From: Lepidurus packardi
Lineage: Eukaryota; Arthropoda; Branchiopoda; Notostraca; Triopsidae
Direction of reading: 5' to 3'
Length of the DNA: 64,000 nt
Assembly (NCBI GenBank): GCA_023053545.1
Contig: JAKZAN010000063.1
Span: 163,725-227,724, forward strand
This document shows positions 1 through 11,091 of the stretch, in pieces. A program made the position numbers and the translations under genes. How positions within the stretch are numbered: position 1 is the first letter of the stretch; each line of letters opens with the position of its first letter. The notes under the pieces are model-generated. The model did no database searches, had not been told where the DNA came from, and saw only the letters and a list, made by a program, of their open reading frames with translations.

Positions 1-1
1 A

Positions 2-748
2 AGACTAAACCCAACATTATTGGTAGACGATGCTAAAAGTGTCGTGTCATTATTACTCAACTACTACCCTGAATCGGCCCAAAATCCGGAATCATATAAA
101 ATATCAAAATACGCCTACGGACAAGACTACCATTTCGTCATCAAAGAAAAACTCAAAGAACTTCTTTTTTCTATACAAAATGAAATTGGCGATGTCTCTG
201 GCCGTGCTTTTGTTGACTCAGCACCTGTTCTCGATAAAGCTTGGGCAGCCAAAAGCGGATTAGGCTGGATCGGCAAAAACAGCAACTTGCTCACACAAAA
301 AGTTGGCTCATTCTATTTCATCGCCGAACTTATAATCGATTTGGATTTGGATTATGACCACGCAACAACAGATCATTGCGGCAGTTGCACAGCGTGTTTG
401 GATGCTTGCCCAACGCAAGCAATCGTTGCCCCATATGTGGTTGATGGCAGCAAATGCATTTCCTATTTTACAATCGAACTGAAAGATAACATACCAGCAC
501 AGTACAAGGGTACATTTAACGACTGGGCCTTTGGCTGCGACATCTGCCAAGATGTTTGCCCCTGGAATCGATTTTCCAAAGCACACGACGAGCCGCTATT
601 TCAGGCCAACGCCGAACTGCTATCAATGTCTAAGAAAGATTGGGAAGAAATCACAAACGAAACTTTTACTGCCGTTTTTAAAAACTCAGCAGTCAAACGC
701 ACCAAGTTTGAAGGTTTCACAAGAAATATTAACTTCCTGAAAGATTAG
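2..748 (+). CDS. queG: Epoxyqueuosine reductase QueG, 5'-truncated by window edge
   Basis: QueG reduces epoxyqueuosine to queuosine in the wobble base of tRNAs, using cobalamin and two 4Fe-4S clusters. Two ferredoxin-like cysteine clusters are visible: [12 protein letters not shown] (nt about 378-412) and [10 protein letters not shown] (nt about 537-566), plus the conserved [13 protein letters not shown] stretch. The open frame runs off the left edge, so roughly 60 N-terminal residues of a usual 310 or so are missing; the first visible TTG at 20 is not the true start. The C-terminus, with a TAG stop at 746-748, is complete. Family assignment is secure; the missing start is only an edge effect, not a broken gene. 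Confidence 0.93.
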   Translation, partial: RLNPTLLVDDAKSVVSLLLNYYPESAQNPESYKISKYAYGQDYHFVIKEKLKELLFSIQNEIGDVSGRAFVDSAPVLDKAWAAKSGLGWIGKNSNLLTQKVGSFYFIAELIIDLDLDYDHATTDHCGSCTACLDACPTQAIVAPYVVDGSKCISYFTIELKDNIPAQYKGTFNDWAFGCDICQDVCPWNRFSKAHDEPLFQANAELLSMSKKDWEEITNETFTAVFKNSAVKRTKFEGFTRNINFLKD

Positions 749-781
749 TCTATAAATCTTTCCTTTTTTCGCATAGTCTTT

Positions 782-789
782 TACCTTTG
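782..789 (+). promoter_or_regulatory. Bacteroidetes -7 promoter element for maeB
   Basis: TACCTTTG matches the TAnnTTTG consensus exactly and lies 21 bases before the maeB ATG at 811. The upstream -33 element is weak (only a T-run around 763-769). Confidence 0.55.
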
Positions 790-810
790 CAAGTCGAAGA
801 AAACAAAAAC

Positions 811-3108
811 ATGAATAACTACAGCAAACGAAGGGAAGCTCTTTTATACCACGCAAAACCAACTCCCGGAAAAATTCAGGTGGTCCCCACCAAGAAATAT
901 GCAACCCAACGTGATTTGTCATTGGCCTATTCTCCAGGAGTAGCTGAACCATGTTTGGAAATCGCAAAAGACGTAAACAATGTCTACAAATATACCGCAA
1001 AAGGAAACCTAGTGGCCGTAATCACAAACGGAACTGCTGTGCTGGGACTCGGCGACATTGGTCCCGAAGCTTCAAAACCTGTAATGGAAGGAAAGGCATT
1101 GCTGTTTAAGATATTTGCTGATATTGACGTTTTTGATATCGAAATTAATACCAAAGATATTGACGCTTTCATAGAAACTGTCAAAAATATTGCACCAACG
1201 TTTGGCGGTATAAACCTAGAAGACATCAAAGCACCTGAGTCGTTCGAAATTGAGCGCCGATTAGTCGAAGAGTTACAGATTCCTGTGATGCATGATGATC
1301 AACATGGCACCGCAATAATCTCTTCAGCAGCATTGCTAAACGCATTGGAACTAGCCGAAAAAGACATTCGCGATGTGAAAATCGTGGTTTCAGGGGCAGG
1401 ATCTGCAGCATTAGCCTGCACAAACTTATATATTTTACTCGGCGTTAAAGCCGAAAATATCATCATGTTCGACAAGGATGGACCACTCACAAACCAGCGA
1501 ACAGATTTGTCTGATTTACAAAAAAGATATTCCCACGCCAAACCAGGATTGTCATTAGCCGATTCGCTTATTGATGCCGATGTGTTTTTAGGATTATCAG
1601 CAGGAAATATTCTAACACCAGAAATGCTGCAAAGAATGGCCGCCAACCCAATTGTGTTTGCAATGGCAAATCCAATTCCAGAAATCGACTACGATTTGGC
1701 AATGTCATCCCGAAAGGATATCATCATGGCAACTGGCAGATCCGACAATCCAAATCAGGTTAATAACGTACTTGGTTTCCCCTATATTTTTAGAGGTGCG
1801 CTCGATGTTCGTGCCACAAAAATTAACGAGGAAATGAAAATGGCTGCTGTCAAAGCATTGGCTGCATTGGCAAAGCAATCTGTTCCAGAGCAAGTAAATA
1901 TTGCATATGGCGAAACAAAACTTGTCTTCGGACGTGAATATATAATTCCAAAACCGTTCGACCCTCGCCTAATCACAATGGTTGCACCAGCTGTGGCAAA
2001 AGCAGCGATGGATTCAGGCGTTGCGCTCCAACCAATTACAGACTGGGCCCGCTACGAAGAAGAACTTTTAGAAAGGCTCGGTTCAGACAATAAAATGGTG
2101 CGTTTGCTAGCGAATCGCGCGAAAACAGATCCGAAAAAAGTAGTTTTTGCAGAGGCTGATCATTTGGATGTTTTGAAAGCCGCGCAAATCGCATTGGAAG
2201 AAAAAATAGCTTTTCCAATCTTGTTGGGCAATCGGGAAACAATTTTAGAACTAAAGGCAGAGCTAGGTTTTGATGCAGATGTGCCCATTATCGACCCAAA
2301 GACTGCAGAAGAAGACGCGCGCCGCGAACAATATGCACAAACCTTCTGGAAGTCCAGACAAAGGCAAGGCATTCAGAAAATTGATGCGCAAAAATGGATG
2401 CGCGAAAGAAATTATTTTGCAGCCATGATGGTTAACGAAGGCGAAGCTGATGCATTGGTTTCGGGATATTCCCGAAGTTACCCAACGGTCGTAAAACCTA
2501 TGATGCAACTCATTGGCAAGGCGGCTGGTATTTCGCTGATCGCAACAACAAACATGATGATGACTAATCGCGGACCAATGTTTTTGTCAGACACGGCAAT
2601 AAACCCAGATCCAACAGCAGATAACTTGGCTAAAATTGCGCTAATGACAGCAAAAACAGTCAGATTATTCGGTATGGAACCTGTAATTGCGATGGTCTCA
2701 TTCTCAAATTTTGGTTCGTCAAAAGATTCAAATGCAGCAAAAGTACGTGAAGCTGTCGCATACTTGCATAAATATTATCCTGATTTATTAGTTGATGGCG
2801 AGCTTCAAGCAGACTTTGCCTTGAATCCAGAAATGCTGCAAAGCAAATTTCCTTTCTCAAAATTGGCAGGGCATAAAGTCAATACGCTAATTTTTCCAAA
2901 TTTAGAGGCCGCAAACATTACCTATAAAACATTAAAGGAGCTTTATAAAGTAGATTCCATTGGGCCAATCATGATGGGGATGGACAAACCTGCGCACATT
3001 TTTCAATTGGGCGCAAGTGTCGAAGAGATGGTAAATATGGTAGCGGTAGCCGTTGTGGATGCGCAAGAAAAAGAAAAACGCAAAAAACGTTGGGAGGAGC
3101 AGTTGTAA
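811..3108 (+). CDS. maeB: NADP-dependent malic enzyme with phosphotransacetylase-like C-terminal domain
   Basis: This is the MaeB-type hybrid malic enzyme (765 residues), which decarboxylates malate to pyruvate with NADP reduction in the cytoplasm. The malic N-domain (about 10-145) carries the catalytic Tyr40 in YSPGVAEP and Lys95 in EGKALLFK; the NAD(P)-binding domain (about 160-395) has GAGSAA at 195-200. From about residue 430 the protein resembles phosphate acetyltransferase, a domain known in this family to act in acetyl-CoA control rather than catalysis. I chose the ATG at 811; the frame is open from a TTG at 787, but that codon overlaps the TAnnTTTG promoter element. Single gene, followed by ruvA with its own promoter. 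Confidence 0.95.
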   Translation: MNNYSKRREALLYHAKPTPGKIQVVPTKKYATQRDLSLAYSPGVAEPCLEIAKDVNNVYKYTAKGNLVAVITNGTAVLGLGDIGPEASKPVMEGKALLFKIFADIDVFDIEINTKDIDAFIETVKNIAPTFGGINLEDIKAPESFEIERRLVEELQIPVMHDDQHGTAIISSAALLNALELAEKDIRDVKIVVSGAGSAALACTNLYILLGVKAENIIMFDKDGPLTNQRTDLSDLQKRYSHAKPGLSLADSLIDADVFLGLSAGNILTPEMLQRMAANPIVFAMANPIPEIDYDLAMSSRKDIIMATGRSDNPNQVNNVLGFPYIFRGALDVRATKINEEMKMAAVKALAALAKQSVPEQVNIAYGETKLVFGREYIIPKPFDPRLITMVAPAVAKAAMDSGVALQPITDWARYEEELLERLGSDNKMVRLLANRAKTDPKKVVFAEADHLDVLKAAQIALEEKIAFPILLGNRETILELKAELGFDADVPIIDPKTAEEDARREQYAQTFWKSRQRQGIQKIDAQKWMRERNYFAAMMVNEGEADALVSGYSRSYPTVVKPMMQLIGKAAGISLIATTNMMMTNRGPMFLSDTAINPDPTADNLAKIALMTAKTVRLFGMEPVIAMVSFSNFGSSKDSNAAKVREAVAYLHKYYPDLLVDGELQADFALNPEMLQSKFPFSKLAGHKVNTLIFPNLEAANITYKTLKELYKVDSIGPIMMGMDKPAHIFQLGASVEEMVNMVAVAVVDAQEKEKRKKRWEEQL

Positions 3109-3125
3109 AACAATAGCCCTCCGGT

Positions 3126-3155
3126 TTTGATAGCTAAGTTATTTTATTATATTTG
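3126..3155 (+). promoter_or_regulatory. Promoter for ruvA-sprA
   Basis: TTTG at 3126-3129 and TATATTTG at 3148-3155 are separated by 18 bases, a near-perfect Bacteroidetes promoter, ending 14 bases before the ruvA ATG. It probably also drives sprA, which starts 3 bases after ruvA. Confidence 0.7.
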
Positions 3156-3169
3156 GTAAATAGTTAAAA

Positions 3170-3751
3170 ATGATCGCACACATACAAGGCAAATTAGTAG
3201 AAAAATCGCCAACCGAAGTTGTAATAGATTGCGGCGGAATTGGCTATCAAGTTAATATTTCATTGCACACTTTTTCGCTTATTCCAGATCAAGAAGCGAT
3301 TAAATTGTATACTTATATGCAAGTTAAAGAAGATGCACACACCTTATTTGGTTTTGTAGAGAAATCTGAGCGGGAACTGTTCAAAATGTTGCTGTCTGTT
3401 TCTGGCATCGGCGCGAGTATTGCACGAACAATGCTGTCCTCGTTAGAGCCTAAACAGATTATTCATGCCTTGGCAAGTGGCGATGTGGCAACTATACAAT
3501 CCATTAAGGGAATCGGCGGCAAAACCGCGCAAAGAGCCATTTTGGATTTGAAGGATAAAATGTTAAAAATATACGACTTGGACGAAGTTTCAATGTCTGT
3601 TGGCAATACAAACAAAGATGAAGCGTTATCTGCTCTCGAGGTGCTTGGCTTTAACAAAAAATTATCTGAAAAGATGGTGGAAAAAATTGTTAAAGAAACG
3701 CCAGATGCCACTGTAGAAATGATCATAAAACAGGCTTTAAAAAATTTATAA
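3170..3751 (+). CDS. ruvA: Holliday junction branch migration protein RuvA
   Basis: RuvA binds four-way DNA junctions as a tetramer and loads the RuvB motor during recombinational repair. The 193-residue protein has the usual order: an OB-fold (about 1-63), two helix-hairpin-helix motifs (VSGIGASIA and IKGIGGKTAQ) and a C-terminal domain III that contacts RuvB (about 145-193). Length is normal. ruvB and ruvC are not adjacent, as is usual in Bacteroidetes. The sprA frame opens only 3 bases downstream, so the two genes are very likely cotranscribed. Confidence 0.96.
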   Translation: MIAHIQGKLVEKSPTEVVIDCGGIGYQVNISLHTFSLIPDQEAIKLYTYMQVKEDAHTLFGFVEKSERELFKMLLSVSGIGASIARTMLSSLEPKQIIHALASGDVATIQSIKGIGGKTAQRAILDLKDKMLKIYDLDEVSMSVGNTNKDEALSALEVLGFNKKLSEKMVEKIVKETPDATVEMIIKQALKNL

Positions 3752-3754
3752 TTC

Positions 3755-6700
3755 TTGAAAAAAGTTCACATTTGGTCGAAATTGATTCGCGTTAACGTAA
3801 TATTGCTTTTGCTTCTTTTGGGTGTGACTGCAAATGCTCAAGTTAACCAAAGCCAAGATTCGACTGCCACCGGTTACGCTACTGGCGCGATTCAATTGCA
3901 GAATCCTCCAAGTATCATAGAGGCATATACATATGATCCAGTCACAAATCGGTATGTTTATACTAATTCTGTGGACGGTTTTAATATCAGTTACCCCATA
4001 ATTCTTACGCCTGAGGAGTACCAGCGATTGGCGCTAAAGGAAGCAATGCGAAAGTATTTTAAAGAGAAATCTGATGCAATTGATGGTAAGAAAGCAGGTG
4101 CTGAAGCCAAGCAAAAGGATTTACTGCCTCGTTTCCAAGTGAACTCTAATTTGTTTGAAACAATTTTTGGCGGCAACACTATTGATGTGAAGCCAACAGG
4201 TTCAGTCGAAATGGACTTGGGCGTGAGGTATACAAAGCAAGATAATCCGACCTTTTCGCCTAGAAACCGCGCTACAACATCTTTCGACTTTGACCAGCGA
4301 ATTAGTATGGGATTGGTAGGCATGGTGGGCACTAGATTGCCAATTAATATCAATTATGACACGGAGTCAACTTTTGCTTTTCAAAACCTATTTAAGCTTG
4401 AGTATAAACCCACTGAAGATGATATAATTCAGAAAATTGAAGTCGGGAACGTTAGTTTGCCACTTAATAGTTCCTTAATTCGTGGCGCACAAAGCTTGTT
4501 TGGCGTTAAAGCGCAACTTCAATTTGGTAAAACCACATTTACTGGCGTCTTTTCTGAGCAAAAATCGCAAACGAGATCGGTAACGGCACAAGGCGGCGGA
4601 ACGATTCAGGATTTTGAATTATTTGGACTTGAATATGATGAAAACCGAAATTTTTTCTTGTCGCAATATTTTAGAAAGAAATATGACGAATCGCTCCGCA
4701 ATTATCCATTCATAAATAGTCGTGTTCAAATTACACGGATCGAAGTTTGGATTACGAATCGACAAAATCGAATTAATGCCACTAGCAATAACCTTCGAAA
4801 TATTGTGGCACTTCAAGATTTGGGTGAAGCACCACTAAACAATTATTCTGATCCAACAATTGTTGCCAATCCAGTTCCTGCAGGATTTTTTAATGTTGCA
4901 GCCGATACGCCAACATCGAACGCGAATAATGCGCTGAACCCTGCCCTAATCGCAACCGGCGGCGGAATTTTGAATGCGGCTATTCGTGAAACAGCAACAG
5001 CCGACCAAGGATTTACGGGTTTAAATGCAAGTGAAGGTCGTGATTTTTCTAAACTTGAAAATGCTAGGAAGTTACTGCCTTCCGAATTTACATTTCACCC
5101 GCAATTGGGCTATATTTCACTGCAACAACGACTTGCGAATGACGAAATATTGGCCGTAGCATATCAATATACCATTGGAGACCAAGTCTATCAAGTTGGT
5201 GAGTTTGGTACCGATGGTGTTGAAGCAACGCAAACAGGAACAGTCGACACAGGAGCAGGTCCAGAAGCGACCGTGAGCACGCAAAGTTTAATCCTGAAAA
5301 TGCTTAAAAGCAACCTGACGAATGTATCGCATCCGATATGGAACTTAATGATGAAAAATATTTACCAAATTCCAGGCGCATACCAATTGCAACAGGAAGA
5401 TTTTAGGCTGAATATTTTGTATACCGATCCATCTCCCCTAAATTATATAGAGCCGGTGGGCAACACGCCATTTCCGACTTCACCACCCGCTGACCCTATC
5501 GCGCAAACACCTTTGCTGAAGGTTTTTAATGTCGATCGACTAAATTATAACAATGACCCGCAAGAAGGTGGAGACGGTTTTTTCGATTTTATCCCAGGAT
5601 TAACAGTAGACAGTCAGACAGGACGAATCATTTTTACAACGGTTGAGCCCTTTGGAAAGTTGCTATTTGACAAACTAAAGTTGGGCGGAGAAGTATACGA
5701 GGATCCATCAACCTATAATGCCAACCAGGCAAAGTATGTTTTTATAAGCATGTATAAAAGCACACAAGCTGGTGCTTTGCAAGACAGTGATAAGAACAAG
5801 TTTCAAATTAAAGGTCGGTTCAAATCTTCTGGCGGTGATGGCATTCCAATCGGCGCTTTCAATGTGCCTCGAGGTTCCGTTGTTGTTTCTGCAGGTGGCA
5901 GGGTCTTAGTTGAAGGTGTAGATTATAGCGTGAATTATCAATTGGGTAGGGTGCAAATTTTAGACCCTTCACTGCAAGCTTCCAATACTCCAATTGAAGT
6001 TTCAGTCGAAAATAATTCGGTTTTTGGTCAGCAAACGCGCCGTTTTATGGGAATTAATGTGGAGCATAAATTTTCGGATAAATTTTTATTAGGCGCAACA
6101 TTTTTAAAACTAACTGAACGGCCTTTTACTCAGAAATCAAACTACGGACAAGAATCTGTAAGCAATAGTATATTTGGAATTAATGGTAATTATGCTGCAG
6201 AAGTTCCGTTCTTGACAAGATTGGTGAACAAGTTGCCTAACATGGATACTGATGCACCGTCTAATATCTCGATTAGAGGTGAAGTGGCGTTCTTGAAACC
6301 CGACACCCCCAAGGCTGACAATTTTCAGGGCGAATCGACCATTTACGTAGATGATTTTGAAGGCTCGCAAACCACAATCGATTTGCGATCGCCTTTTTCG
6401 TGGTTCTTGTCAAGCGTTCCAGTTTTTGATCCGGTGCAAAGCCAAGGTGATTATAGTGATTTTGGCGCAGGCTTGCCAGGTTTGAATTATGGTTTTCGCC
6501 GAGCAAAAATTTCTTGGTATTCGATTGACCCAATTTTTTATGCGCAGCGGCCTTCTGGTTTAACGAATCAGGACATTGGCTTTAATACCACACGCCGTAT
6601 TTATAACGAAGAATTATATCCTGTAACAGATGTTCCAATCGGACAATCTCAGGTTATCAATACGCTCGATTTATCATATTATCCAGCAGAACGAGGCCCA

Positions 6701-9700
6701 TATAATTATGATCCACTTGCGTCAGAATTAGACCAATTTCCCCCAAGCATCGCAAGCCAAAATTTTGGGGGTATTATGCGGCCAATTAACGCAACTAATT
6801 TCGAGCAGTCAAACGTCGAATATATTCAGTTTTGGATGCTGGATCCTTACGAAGGCGATGAGTCCAATCCTGAGAAAACACCAAACACCAATACTGGGAA
6901 AATTTTCTTCAACTTAGGGTCTATATCAGAAGACATATTAAAAGATGGGCGGAAACAATATGAGAATGGATTAGGACCAAGCCAAATTTTGTATGTGCCA
7001 GCGCCAGTTTGGGGTAATGTTCCTGCTTCGCAATCGCTTATTTATGCATTTGATACCAACGCGGCAAATCGAGCCAATCAGGATGTTGGTCTTGACGGAT
7101 TAAATGATTCTGAAGAAGCTTCGAAATTCCCAACATTTGCAGGTAGTCCGGATCCATCTCAAGACAATTACGAATATTTTTTGCAAGCAAGCGGATCGGT
7201 TGTAAAAAGGTACAAACAATACAACGGAACACAAGGGAATTCCCCGGTTGACGTAACTGACAATAACCGAGGATCGACAGCAGTTCCGGATGTGGAAGAT
7301 ATCAACCGAGACAATACCATGAACACGATTAATGCTTATTATGAGTATAGCATTGATTTGAAGCCTGGCATCTCAATTAATGACCGTTATGTGACTGATA
7401 TTAGGACTTTGGCAAATGTGCCAAATCTGCCAAATGGCGCTGTGCCTACGTCAGCAAGATGGATTCAGTATAAAATTCCAATTGTAAATCCAGAAAATAC
7501 TATTGGCGGGATTTCCGACTTTAGAACAATTAATTTTATGCGTATTTTCATGACGGCGTTTAAGGACAATATCACAGTCCGTTTCGGGTCGCTTGATTTA
7601 GTTCGTGGAGAATGGCGTCGATATAACAGTAGTTTAGATCAGACGGACACAGATGCTGCTGATGACAATACGATCTTCGATGTCCAAGCTGTAAACATTC
7701 AAGAAAACGGCAGTCGAACGCCAATTAATTATGTTTCGCCTCCTGGCGTTGTGCGCGAACAATTATCGAATGGTAATAATATTATCAATCAAAACGAACA
7801 ATCTCTTTCTTTGCGCGTCACTGGAAATAACGACGGTGGTCTAGAGCCTGGCGCACCAAACGCAAATACTGCATTACAGTCATCAGGTGATGCACGTGCA
7901 GTTTTTAAAAATGTAAGTGTTGATATGCGGCAGTTTAAGAAGCTTAAAATGTTCTTGCACGCCGAAGCAATCACAAATGATAGTGCGCCATTACAAGACG
8001 ATGAAATGATTGCATTTATTCGTTTTGGTAATGATTTTACGCAGAATTTCTATGAAGTTCAAATTCCGTTGAAAGTATCGCCTTTGATGGGCTCTGTTAC
8101 GCCATCCCAAATTTGGCCGGCAGAAAATGAACTTGACTTGAACTTAGAATTGCTAACGCAGCTCAAAATATTAGCAATGAGCGGCAGTGCACCAGCAGAA
8201 GATGTAAATGGCATTAGGTATGTTAACGAGGGCGATTTGAATCCTTCGCTGGCAGGACGATCGAACGAATTGAGGCTGGGTATTAGGGGAAATCCCAATT
8301 TTGGACTGATCAGAACTTTGATGGTGGGTATCAAAAACAATACGCGAAATCCAAAAGTGCCGCGGTCAACAAGCTCAAATCCAAGAAATATACGGGGAGA
8401 AGTATGGTTCAACGAACTCCGAATTGCAGACATGGACAACAAAGGCGGAATGGCAGCGGTGCTAAGTATCGATTCCAATTTTGCAGATTTCGCAACACTT
8501 TCTGCAACAGGCAGAATGAGTACCGCAGGTTTTGGTTCTCTTGAACAAGGGCCAAATGAGCGCAGTCGAGAGGATCTGAAACAGTACAACCTTGTTACGA
8601 ACTTTGCACTTGGGAAATTATTGCCAAAAAAATGGGGTCTAAATGTTCCTTTCAATTATGCAGTTGGGGAAGAAATTATTACGCCAGAATACGATCCATT
8701 TAACCAAGATATTCGTCTGGATTTATTGCTGGATAACACGAGCGACCAAGCCGCACGAGACAATATCAGGAACCGCGCTATTGAATATACAAAGCGTAAA
8801 AGCGTCAATTTTATAGGGGTAAGAAAAGACAGGGCGCCACAACAGAAATCGCACGTTTATGATGTCGAAAACTTCACATTGTCTCATTCTTTCAATGAAA
8901 CAGAGCGCCATGATTTCGAAATCGAAAGCTATGTGGATCAGCAAGTAAGTTCGTCAGTTGATTATGCTTATACTTTTCAATCGAAAGCAATTGAGCCTTT
9001 CAAGAAAAGCAAGTTCTTAAAGAAAAGCGGCTACTGGAAGATGCTAAGCGATTTTAATTTTAATTACTTGCCGTCAAGCATCACGTGGAATTCTAATATA
9101 TTAAGACAGTATAACCGCCAACAATTTAGACAAGTAGATGTGGAAGGCATCGGCTTGGATCCGCTCTATAGAAGAAATTATATGTTTAATTATCAGTACG
9201 GGTTTAATTATAACTTGACCAAGGCGCTGAAGATCAATTATACTGTTTCGACACGGAATTTAGTTCGGAATTATATGGATGAAAATAACCGACCTGACAA
9301 CACGATTTCGATTTGGGATGATTATGTTGACGTTGGTACCGCGAACCAACATTCGCAACAGATTGTCTTGAATTACGAATTACCCATTAATAAATTGCCA
9401 GTATTTGGGTTTATCAAATCCACCTATTCATATACAAGCGATTTTAACTGGCAACGCGCTTCATTAGCATTTCAATCTGTTACTACAGATAATGGCGACA
9501 CCTACAACTTAGGGAATACTATTCAAAACGCAGGTTCACATCGATTGAACACCACTTTGAACATGGATGCGTTCTATAAGTACGTCGGATTAACGAAAGC
9601 GAAAAAACCAATTGCAAGGCCAACTGCTGCACCAAAACCAGGTGAAAAAATTGTGGCTGCCGTACAGCCTAAAGTTGACAGCGGAAATTTGTTTTTGAAT

Positions 9701-11056
9701 GGGTTGAAAGGAGTATTGACCAGTCTTAAAACGGTGCAAATTAATTATACAGAAAATAGCGGTACAGTATTGCCAGGATATCTGCCAGGAATCGGATTTT
9801 TGGGCACCAGCAAACCTTCACTTGGATTTATACTCGGATCTCAGGACGATATTCGTTATGAAGCTGCCCGAAATGGCTGGCTGACCAGCTATCCAGAGTT
9901 TAATCAGAATTTTACGCAGGTTACGAATAAGCTTCTCAACATCACTGCAAATATGGATTTGTTTCCAGATTTCAAGGTTGATTTGACAGCGGATAGGGCT
10001 TTCTCAAACAATTTTTCTGAACAGTTTAATACAGACGAAAATGGATACAATTCCTTGTCGCCGTATTCGACCGGTAATTTTTCGATTACCACAACAATGC
10101 TTAAATCGGCATTTTGGAGAAGTGATGAAGGCAGTTCAGCGGCTTTTGATGATTTTAGAAGTAACCGAATCATAATTGCAGAACGATTAGCGCTGAGCCG
10201 ATATGGGACAAGCGACTTTCCTCGAGATGCGGAAGGTTATCCACGAGGTTTTGGCAAGAATAGCCAAGCCGTACTTTTACCGTCATTTTTGGCTGCTTAT
10301 ACTGGACTAATATCCACAGGTGCAGGCGATGCTGCGCATAAAATTTCAACTTCACCATTTAGAAGTTTTCCAATTCCAAACTGGACAATTAAGTATAATG
10401 GCTTGATGCGATATGCATTTTTTAAAGAAACTTTCAAACGTTTTTCAATGCAGCAAAGCTATAGGTCTTCTTATACTTTAAATTCGTTCCGATCAAATTT
10501 TGAGTATGATAAAAACCCTGATGCATTAGATACAGGCGGTAATTTTCAAAATAAGCTGATCATTTCAAATGTCAATCTTGTAGAGCAATTTAACCCACTT
10601 ATTCGATTAGATTTCGAGACGAAGAGCGCTATTAAGATATTGGCTGAAATGAAAAAAGACAGGGCTCTTTCAATGAGTTTTGATAATAATTTACTAACCG
10701 AAGTGAAAGGTCTTGAATATGTCGCGGGAATTGGATATCGCTTCAAAGATGTAATTTTTTCTACTCGATTAGCCGATACGCCATCAGGGGTCATAAAAAG
10801 CGACATCAACATTAAGATGGATTTCTCATATAGAAATAATAAGACGATTGTTCGCTATTTGGACTATACTAATAATCAATTGGCAGGCGGTCAGAATATA
10901 TGGTCGGCAAGATTAACAGCCGATTATTCATTCAGTAAAAATTTAACTGCAATCTTCTATTATGATCATTCATTCTCGAAAGCAGTAATTTCAACATCAT
11001 TTCCAATGACGAATATCAGATCGGGATTTACGTTGCGGTATAATTTTGGAAATTAA
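3755..11056 (+). CDS. sprA: Type IX secretion system outer-membrane translocon SprA (SOV)
   Basis: SprA is the giant outer-membrane barrel through which type IX secretion cargo and gliding adhesins leave the cell. At 2433 residues the product matches the family size (about 2400). The first 29 residues form a signal peptide (basic start, leucine-rich core, cut after TANAQ). The rest alternates soluble insertions with many aromatic-rich amphipathic strands, ending in a strand typical of barrel C-termini (LRYNFGN). The frame begins at a TTG 3 bases after the ruvA stop; I see no ATG that would retain the signal peptide, so TTG is the likely start. ruvA-sprA adjacency is common in Flavobacteria. 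No frameshift is visible in 7.3 kb. Confidence 0.95.
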   Translation: MKKVHIWSKLIRVNVILLLLLLGVTANAQVNQSQDSTATGYATGAIQLQNPPSIIEAYTYDPVTNRYVYTNSVDGFNISYPIILTPEEYQRLALKEAMRKYFKEKSDAIDGKKAGAEAKQKDLLPRFQVNSNLFETIFGGNTIDVKPTGSVEMDLGVRYTKQDNPTFSPRNRATTSFDFDQRISMGLVGMVGTRLPININYDTESTFAFQNLFKLEYKPTEDDIIQKIEVGNVSLPLNSSLIRGAQSLFGVKAQLQFGKTTFTGVFSEQKSQTRSVTAQGGGTIQDFELFGLEYDENRNFFLSQYFRKKYDESLRNYPFINSRVQITRIEVWITNRQNRINATSNNLRNIVALQDLGEAPLNNYSDPTIVANPVPAGFFNVAADTPTSNANNALNPALIATGGGILNAAIRETATADQGFTGLNASEGRDFSKLENARKLLPSEFTFHPQLGYISLQQRLANDEILAVAYQYTIGDQVYQVGEFGTDGVEATQTGTVDTGAGPEATVSTQSLILKMLKSNLTNVSHPIWNLMMKNIYQIPGAYQLQQEDFRLNILYTDPSPLNYIEPVGNTPFPTSPPADPIAQTPLLKVFNVDRLNYNNDPQEGGDGFFDFIPGLTVDSQTGRIIFTTVEPFGKLLFDKLKLGGEVYEDPSTYNANQAKYVFISMYKSTQAGALQDSDKNKFQIKGRFKSSGGDGIPIGAFNVPRGSVVVSAGGRVLVEGVDYSVNYQLGRVQILDPSLQASNTPIEVSVENNSVFGQQTRRFMGINVEHKFSDKFLLGATFLKLTERPFTQKSNYGQESVSNSIFGINGNYAAEVPFLTRLVNKLPNMDTDAPSNISIRGEVAFLKPDTPKADNFQGESTIYVDDFEGSQTTIDLRSPFSWFLSSVPVFDPVQSQGDYSDFGAGLPGLNYGFRRAKISWYSIDPIFYAQRPSGLTNQDIGFNTTRRIYNEELYPVTDVPIGQSQVINTLDLSYYPAERGPYNYDPLASELDQFPPSIASQNFGGIMRPINATNFEQSNVEYIQFWMLDPYEGDESNPEKTPNTNTGKIFFNLGSISEDILKDGRKQYENGLGPSQILYVPAPVWGNVPASQSLIYAFDTNAANRANQDVGLDGLNDSEEASKFPTFAGSPDPSQDNYEYFLQASGSVVKRYKQYNGTQGNSPVDVTDNNRGSTAVPDVEDINRDNTMNTINAYYEYSIDLKPGISINDRYVTDIRTLANVPNLPNGAVPTSARWIQYKIPIVNPENTIGGISDFRTINFMRIFMTAFKDNITVRFGSLDLVRGEWRRYNSSLDQTDTDAADDNTIFDVQAVNIQENGSRTPINYVSPPGVVREQLSNGNNIINQNEQSLSLRVTGNNDGGLEPGAPNANTALQSSGDARAVFKNVSVDMRQFKKLKMFLHAEAITNDSAPLQDDEMIAFIRFGNDFTQNFYEVQIPLKVSPLMGSVTPSQIWPAENELDLNLELLTQLKILAMSGSAPAEDVNGIRYVNEGDLNPSLAGRSNELRLGIRGNPNFGLIRTLMVGIKNNTRNPKVPRSTSSNPRNIRGEVWFNELRIADMDNKGGMAAVLSIDSNFADFATLSATGRMSTAGFGSLEQGPNERSREDLKQYNLVTNFALGKLLPKKWGLNVPFNYAVGEEIITPEYDPFNQDIRLDLLLDNTSDQAARDNIRNRAIEYTKRKSVNFIGVRKDRAPQQKSHVYDVENFTLSHSFNETERHDFEIESYVDQQVSSSVDYAYTFQSKAIEPFKKSKFLKKSGYWKMLSDFNFNYLPSSITWNSNILRQYNRQQFRQVDVEGIGLDPLYRRNYMFNYQYGFNYNLTKALKINYTVSTRNLVRNYMDENNRPDNTISIWDDYVDVGTANQHSQQIVLNYELPINKLPVFGFIKSTYSYTSDFNWQRASLAFQSVTTDNGDTYNLGNTIQNAGSHRLNTTLNMDAFYKYVGLTKAKKPIARPTAAPKPGEKIVAAVQPKVDSGNLFLNGLKGVLTSLKTVQINYTENSGTVLPGYLPGIGFLGTSKPSLGFILGSQDDIRYEAARNGWLTSYPEFNQNFTQVTNKLLNITANMDLFPDFKVDLTADRAFSNNFSEQFNTDENGYNSLSPYSTGNFSITTTMLKSAFWRSDEGSSAAFDDFRSNRIIIAERLALSRYGTSDFPRDAEGYPRGFGKNSQAVLLPSFLAAYTGLISTGAGDAAHKISTSPFRSFPIPNWTIKYNGLMRYAFFKETFKRFSMQQSYRSSYTLNSFRSNFEYDKNPDALDTGGNFQNKLIISNVNLVEQFNPLIRLDFETKSAIKILAEMKKDRALSMSFDNNLLTEVKGLEYVAGIGYRFKDVIFSTRLADTPSGVIKSDINIKMDFSYRNNKTIVRYLDYTNNQLAGGQNIWSARLTADYSFSKNLTAIFYYDHSFSKAVISTSFPMTNIRSGFTLRYNFGN

Positions 11057-11091
11057 CCGTGTAAAAAATTTAAAAATTGAAGAGTAAACTT

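Noticed and set aside
1-748. Pseudogene at the left end
   Set aside because: The queG reading frame is intact and simply cut by the window edge.
8059-8655. 198-codon minus-strand frame inside sprA
   Set aside because: Antisense shadow of a long, continuous sprA coding frame; no signal, promoter or recognisable domain.
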